Shown here: piece by piece, positions 60,844-64,000 of the stretch | Layout of the letters: each line of letters starts with the position of its first letter | Numbering within the stretch: position 1 is the stretch's first letter | NCBI RefSeq assembly: GCF_030371585.1 | Contig: NZ_JAUDCE010000001.1 | Length of the DNA: 64,000 nucleotides | Strand: one strand, 5' to 3' | Source of the DNA: Megamonas hypermegale_A | GTDB lineage: Bacteria > Bacillota > Negativicutes > Selenomonadales > Selenomonadaceae | Notes under the pieces: generated by a model | The model's database searches: none | The model's input: only the letters and a program-made list of their open reading frames with translations | Told to the model about the DNA's origin: nothing | Program-made: the position numbers and the translations under genes

Positions 60844-62742
60844 ATGTTAAAAATCTGTTTCAGCCAATTTGAAGTTGAACCAGGTCATCCTGACCTTAAT
60901 TTTTCTAAAATGCTTCAAGCTATAAATGAAGCAAAACAAAATCATGCCGATATCATCATCTTCCCGGAGATGGTCATTCCCGGCTATCTGCTCGGCGATA
61001 CGTGGGAGCAGACTTCCTATTTAAAAGACTGTCTGGCCTACGGCGACGATATCATCGCCCAGTCGGACGATATCTGCATTATTTTCGGCAATATTGCCGT
61101 TGATTGGAGCAAAAAAAACACGGACGGGCGCGTGCGCAAATACAATGCTCTGTACGCGGCTTATCAGGGAAAATTAATCCAGCCGGAAAAATCGCCGTAT
61201 CCGTTCGCGATAAAAACGCTATTCCCAAACTACCGCGAATTTGACGACAGCCGCTACTTCTTCAGCCTGCAAAATCTGGCAACGGAAATAAACAAACCGG
61301 TCGAAGAACTTCTGTCACCGATGAAAGTGAATATTAAAGGACAGGAATTTAATCTGGGCTGTATTTTATGTGAAGACGGCTGGAGCGACGATTATAATTT
61401 TTCACCGATAGATATTTTGTGCCAAAATTACAAGCTCGATATGCTCGTCAACATCTCGGCTTCTCCATATACTTTCGGCAAGAACAACAAACGCCACCGC
61501 GTTTTTTCCAAACAGGCGAAAGACAATAATGTTCCGCTCGTCTATGTAAATAATATCGGTATCCAAAACAACGGCAAAACCATCTATACATTCGACGGCT
61601 CCAGCACCGTTTATGACGCTGATGGCAACATCATCGCCTGCTGTGCGGCCTACACCGAAAAAAATACGTATGTGGAATTATCTGCCGCAAAATCCTATCC
61701 GGCTCTGCCTGTGCCGCAAAACGACGATATCGCCAATATCTATCAGGCGCTCTGCTACGGTATCAAAAAGTTCCTGCACGATATCCGTATGAAAAAAGTA
61801 ATTATCGGCATATCGGGCGGCATCGACTCGGCGGTGGCTTCCGCTCTGTATGCTCACGTTATCGGCAAGGAAAATGTTACATTAATTAATATGCCGAGTA
61901 AATTCAATTCGGAAACGACAAAAGGACTGTCAAGCCAGCTGGCGCATAATCTCGGCTGCCACTATGCGATTGTGCCGATACAGGAAGTTGTCGATTTCAC
62001 AGTAAATCAGTTTGAACAGACGCAGGTGGAAAACCTGTCGACACAGGAAATAAATCATGTAAAAGTTTCATCCTTCGTCAAAGAAAACATTCAGGCGCGC
62101 GACCGCTCGGCACGCATTCTCGCCGGCATGGCGGCTGCAATCGGCGGTGGCTTCACCTGCAATGCCAACAAAGCGGAAACGACAGTCGGCTATTCCACAT
62201 TGTACGGCGACCAGTCCGGTTTTCTGGCGGCGCTTGCCGACCTTTGGAAATATCAGGTTTATGATTTGGCGCGCTATTTAAATAAGGAAGTTTATAAACG
62301 CGAAGTAATCCCGCAGGGAATTATCGACATCGTGCCGAGTGCGGAACTTTCCGCCGAACAGGATGTCGACGCCGGCAAGGGCGACCCGATAAAATATCCG
62401 TACCATGACTTTTTGTTCCGCTCGTTCGTCGAAAGCTGGCAAAAAGTAACGCCGGAGGATATTCTCATCTGGTACAGTGAAGGCACGCTGGAAGAACATC
62501 TCGGCTGTGAACAAGGCCTTGCAAAAAAATATTTCCCGACGGCCAAAGAATTCATCGCCGATTTGGAACGCTGGTGGAATTTATTTACCGGCATGGCTGT
62601 GGCCAAACGCATTCAGGCTCCGCCTATACTTGCCGTAAGCCGCCGCGCATACGGATTTGACCACCGCGAGTCGCAAAACGGCGCTTATTACACGAGAGCG
62701 TACAAACAGCTCAAAGCAAAGCTTCTGGGTGAGAGTGCATGA
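60844..62742 (+). CDS. nadE: Glutamine-dependent NAD+ synthetase
   Basis: 632 residues in two domains. N-terminal nitrilase-type glutaminase with Glu in FPEMVIPGYLLGD and nucleophile Cys in GCILCEDGWSDD; C-terminal synthetase with the PP-loop GISGGIDSAVASALY (near residue 325) and TLYGDQSGFLAALADLWKYQ. It makes NAD from deamido-NAD, ATP and glutamine. The preceding gap 60639-60843 is A/T-rich with no further feature. Confidence 0.95.
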   Translation: MLKICFSQFEVEPGHPDLNFSKMLQAINEAKQNHADIIIFPEMVIPGYLLGDTWEQTSYLKDCLAYGDDIIAQSDDICIIFGNIAVDWSKKNTDGRVRKYNALYAAYQGKLIQPEKSPYPFAIKTLFPNYREFDDSRYFFSLQNLATEINKPVEELLSPMKVNIKGQEFNLGCILCEDGWSDDYNFSPIDILCQNYKLDMLVNISASPYTFGKNNKRHRVFSKQAKDNNVPLVYVNNIGIQNNGKTIYTFDGSSTVYDADGNIIACCAAYTEKNTYVELSAAKSYPALPVPQNDDIANIYQALCYGIKKFLHDIRMKKVIIGISGGIDSAVASALYAHVIGKENVTLINMPSKFNSETTKGLSSQLAHNLGCHYAIVPIQEVVDFTVNQFEQTQVENLSTQEINHVKVSSFVKENIQARDRSARILAGMAAAIGGGFTCNANKAETTVGYSTLYGDQSGFLAALADLWKYQVYDLARYLNKEVYKREVIPQGIIDIVPSAELSAEQDVDAGKGDPIKYPYHDFLFRSFVESWQKVTPEDILIWYSEGTLEEHLGCEQGLAKKYFPTAKEFIADLERWWNLFTGMAVAKRIQAPPILAVSRRAYGFDHRESQNGAYYTRAYKQLKAKLLGESA

Positions 62743-63308
62743 GGATTATCACCGGCTCGGCACGCGGAGCGAAGCTGAAAGCGCCGAAAGGACAGAACAC
62801 CAGACCGACGGCTGACAGGATAAAAGAATCGCTGTTCAACATACTCGGTGCGTTTGTTTACGATAAAAAAGTTCTGGACATGTTCTCCGGCACAGGCAAT
62901 TTGGCGCTGGAGGCATTGAGCCGCGGAGCTTGTCACGCCGTCATGGTGGATACGGCGCAAGAGAGCATTGCCGCTATAAAATTCAACGCTCAGCATACGA
63001 AACTGCTTGACAAGGCTGAGATTTTAAAAGCGGATATCTTCGCCGCCGTAAAAAAGTTTCATCAAAAAAAGCTGAAATTTGATATAATATTTTGTGACCC
63101 GCCTTACCACAAAAATCTATGTCTGCAAAGTTTAAAAATCCTGCATGAATATCCCGTGCTCAATAGCGGCGGGCTAATCATCATGGAACATGCCGCAGAA
63201 GACGTTCTGCCGGACAGTTATGAGGAGTTTTCCCTGCTGCGCCGCCAGAAATACGGTTCAACGACGCAGATAAGCATATATAAAACGACAGTTAAAAGCG
63301 AGGAATAA
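62739..63308 (+). CDS. rsmD: 16S rRNA (guanine966-N2)-methyltransferase
   Basis: 189 residues. MRIITGSARGAKLKAPKGQ start, TRPTADRIKESLFNIL, SAM-binding VLDMFSGTGNLALEALSRGA and catalytic DPPYHKN. The ATG overlaps the nadE stop by four bases. Paired with coaD as in most bacteria. Confidence 0.95.
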   Translation: MRIITGSARGAKLKAPKGQNTRPTADRIKESLFNILGAFVYDKKVLDMFSGTGNLALEALSRGACHAVMVDTAQESIAAIKFNAQHTKLLDKAEILKADIFAAVKKFHQKKLKFDIIFCDPPYHKNLCLQSLKILHEYPVLNSGGLIIMEHAAEDVLPDSYEEFSLLRRQKYGSTTQISIYKTTVKSEE

Positions 63309-63312
63309 TACT

Positions 63313-63792
63313 ATGATAACTGCAATCTGTCCGGGCAGCTTCGACCCGGTAACAAACGGCCATATCGATATATTCAAGCGCGCTACGAAAATGTTTGACA
63401 ATGTCATTGTCGGCGTATTCAACAACGTGCACAAAAAGCCGCTCTTTACGGTGGAGGAGCGCGTCGCCCTGTTAAAAGAAGCGACAAAAGGCATTCCCAA
63501 TCTCACCGTGGATGCTTTCGGCGGTCTGCTGGCCGATTACGCGCATGATAAAAATGCTCACGTGATTGTCCGCGGTCTCCGCGATGCCAACGATTTTCTG
63601 TACGAATTTCCGCGCGCCATGCTGATTAAAAGTATGGCTCCCGACATCGAAAATATTTTTCTGACTACGGATAACCGTTACTATCACGTGTCCTCATCGG
63701 CAATCCGCGAGCTGGCGCAGTTCGGCGGAGATATTTCCGCTCTCGTTCCGCCGTGCGTGGAAAAAGCCATTCATGCCAAAGTTAAAAAATAA
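63313..63792 (+). CDS. coaD: Phosphopantetheine adenylyltransferase
   Basis: 159 residues. TAICPGSFDPVTNGHIDIFK holds the nucleotidyltransferase (T/H)xGH motif; IVRGLRDANDFLYEF and YYHVSSSAIRELAQFGGDIS follow. It forms dephospho-CoA. Starts four bases after rsmD. Confidence 0.96.
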   Translation: MITAICPGSFDPVTNGHIDIFKRATKMFDNVIVGVFNNVHKKPLFTVEERVALLKEATKGIPNLTVDAFGGLLADYAHDKNAHVIVRGLRDANDFLYEFPRAMLIKSMAPDIENIFLTTDNRYYHVSSSAIRELAQFGGDISALVPPCVEKAIHAKVKK

Positions 63793-63827
63793 TCTTTCTT
63801 AAATTAAATTTCAAAGGTTGGATTATA

Positions 63828-64000
63828 ATGGATATCATAAAAACACTTGATGAACTGGAAGAACTCGTTTCCAATTCTTCGCGGCTCGTTTTTACGAATA
63901 AATGTCTGATTGAAGAAGATGCGCTCGTCCGCCTCATTGACGATATTCGCAAAGACTGGCCGTCCGCCCTGAAAGAAGCGGAGGAAATCACGCAAAACCG
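63828..64000 (+). CDS. Conserved coiled-coil protein (5' part), ATPase subunit-like
   Basis: The first 57 codons of a gene that runs off the right edge. MDIIKTLDELEELVSNSSRL, then LIEEDALVRLIDDIRKDWPS, resembles short coiled-coil proteins often found after coaD in Firmicutes and annotated as ATPase or ATP synthase subunit B-like. The function is unknown. AAAGGTTG precedes the ATG. Confidence 0.65.
   Translation, partial: MDIIKTLDELEELVSNSSRLVFTNKCLIEEDALVRLIDDIRKDWPSALKEAEEITQN

Overview
The window comes from a bacterium, most likely a member of the Negativicutes (Selenomonas-like, diderm Firmicutes). Firmicute signs are a glmS ribozyme, a SigH (Spo0H)-type sigma factor, a SorC-type DeoR and strong GGAGG/GGTGAT ribosome binding sites with frequent TTG/GTG starts. 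Diderm signs are a complete mreBCD-PBP2 block, minCDE and an E. coli-type SpeD. The genus is not fixed from sequence alone. No rRNA, tRNA or CRISPR array was seen.

Layout. 1-8.1 kb: start of a GH13 alpha-glucosidase, a GNAT acetyltransferase, a methyltransferase joined to a nickel/peptide-type ABC importer, and an exported esterase. 8.2-13.4 kb: guaB, glmS with its ribozyme, glmM (all minus). 13.6-27.4 kb: mrp, a LysR regulator, sigH, maf-radC-mreBCD-mrdA, minCDE, a flippase-like membrane protein, ruvB, queH and a TIGR04076 protein. 27.4-29.6 kb: an IS608-like IS200/IS605 element (tnpA+tnpB) inserted next to the remains of an older tnpB. 29.9-36 kb: alpha-galactosidase, SstT, rplM-rpsI. 35-41 kb: nucleoside salvage (deoR, cdd, deoC, nupC, deoB, pdp). 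41-48.5 kb: a Dcu transporter, an MFS exporter, and a probable 2-deoxyribose operon (FucP-type permease, DUF4432 mutarotase, PfkB kinase, LacI regulator) whose product would feed DeoC. 49-57 kb: a polyamine cluster with both the SpeD/SpeE and the carboxy(nor)spermidine routes, interrupted by a solo tnpB. 57-64 kb: YitT protein, PLP lyase, rpmB, nadE, rsmD, coaD.

The most unusual content is non-coding. Family A is a roughly 120-bp element with inverted ends (TTGTGCTAGT) and a near-perfect 18-19-bp internal inverted repeat around a conserved core. About ten complete or nearly complete copies and several fragments lie between genes, often inside operons. In three copies the core is flipped relative to the outer arms, and stem variants change on both arms together. 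Family B is a larger modular element (three copies, 250-490 bp) with a conserved head followed by a series of hairpins whose stems differ in sequence but keep pairing. These two families, and the flipping of the family A core, are the best candidates for something undescribed.
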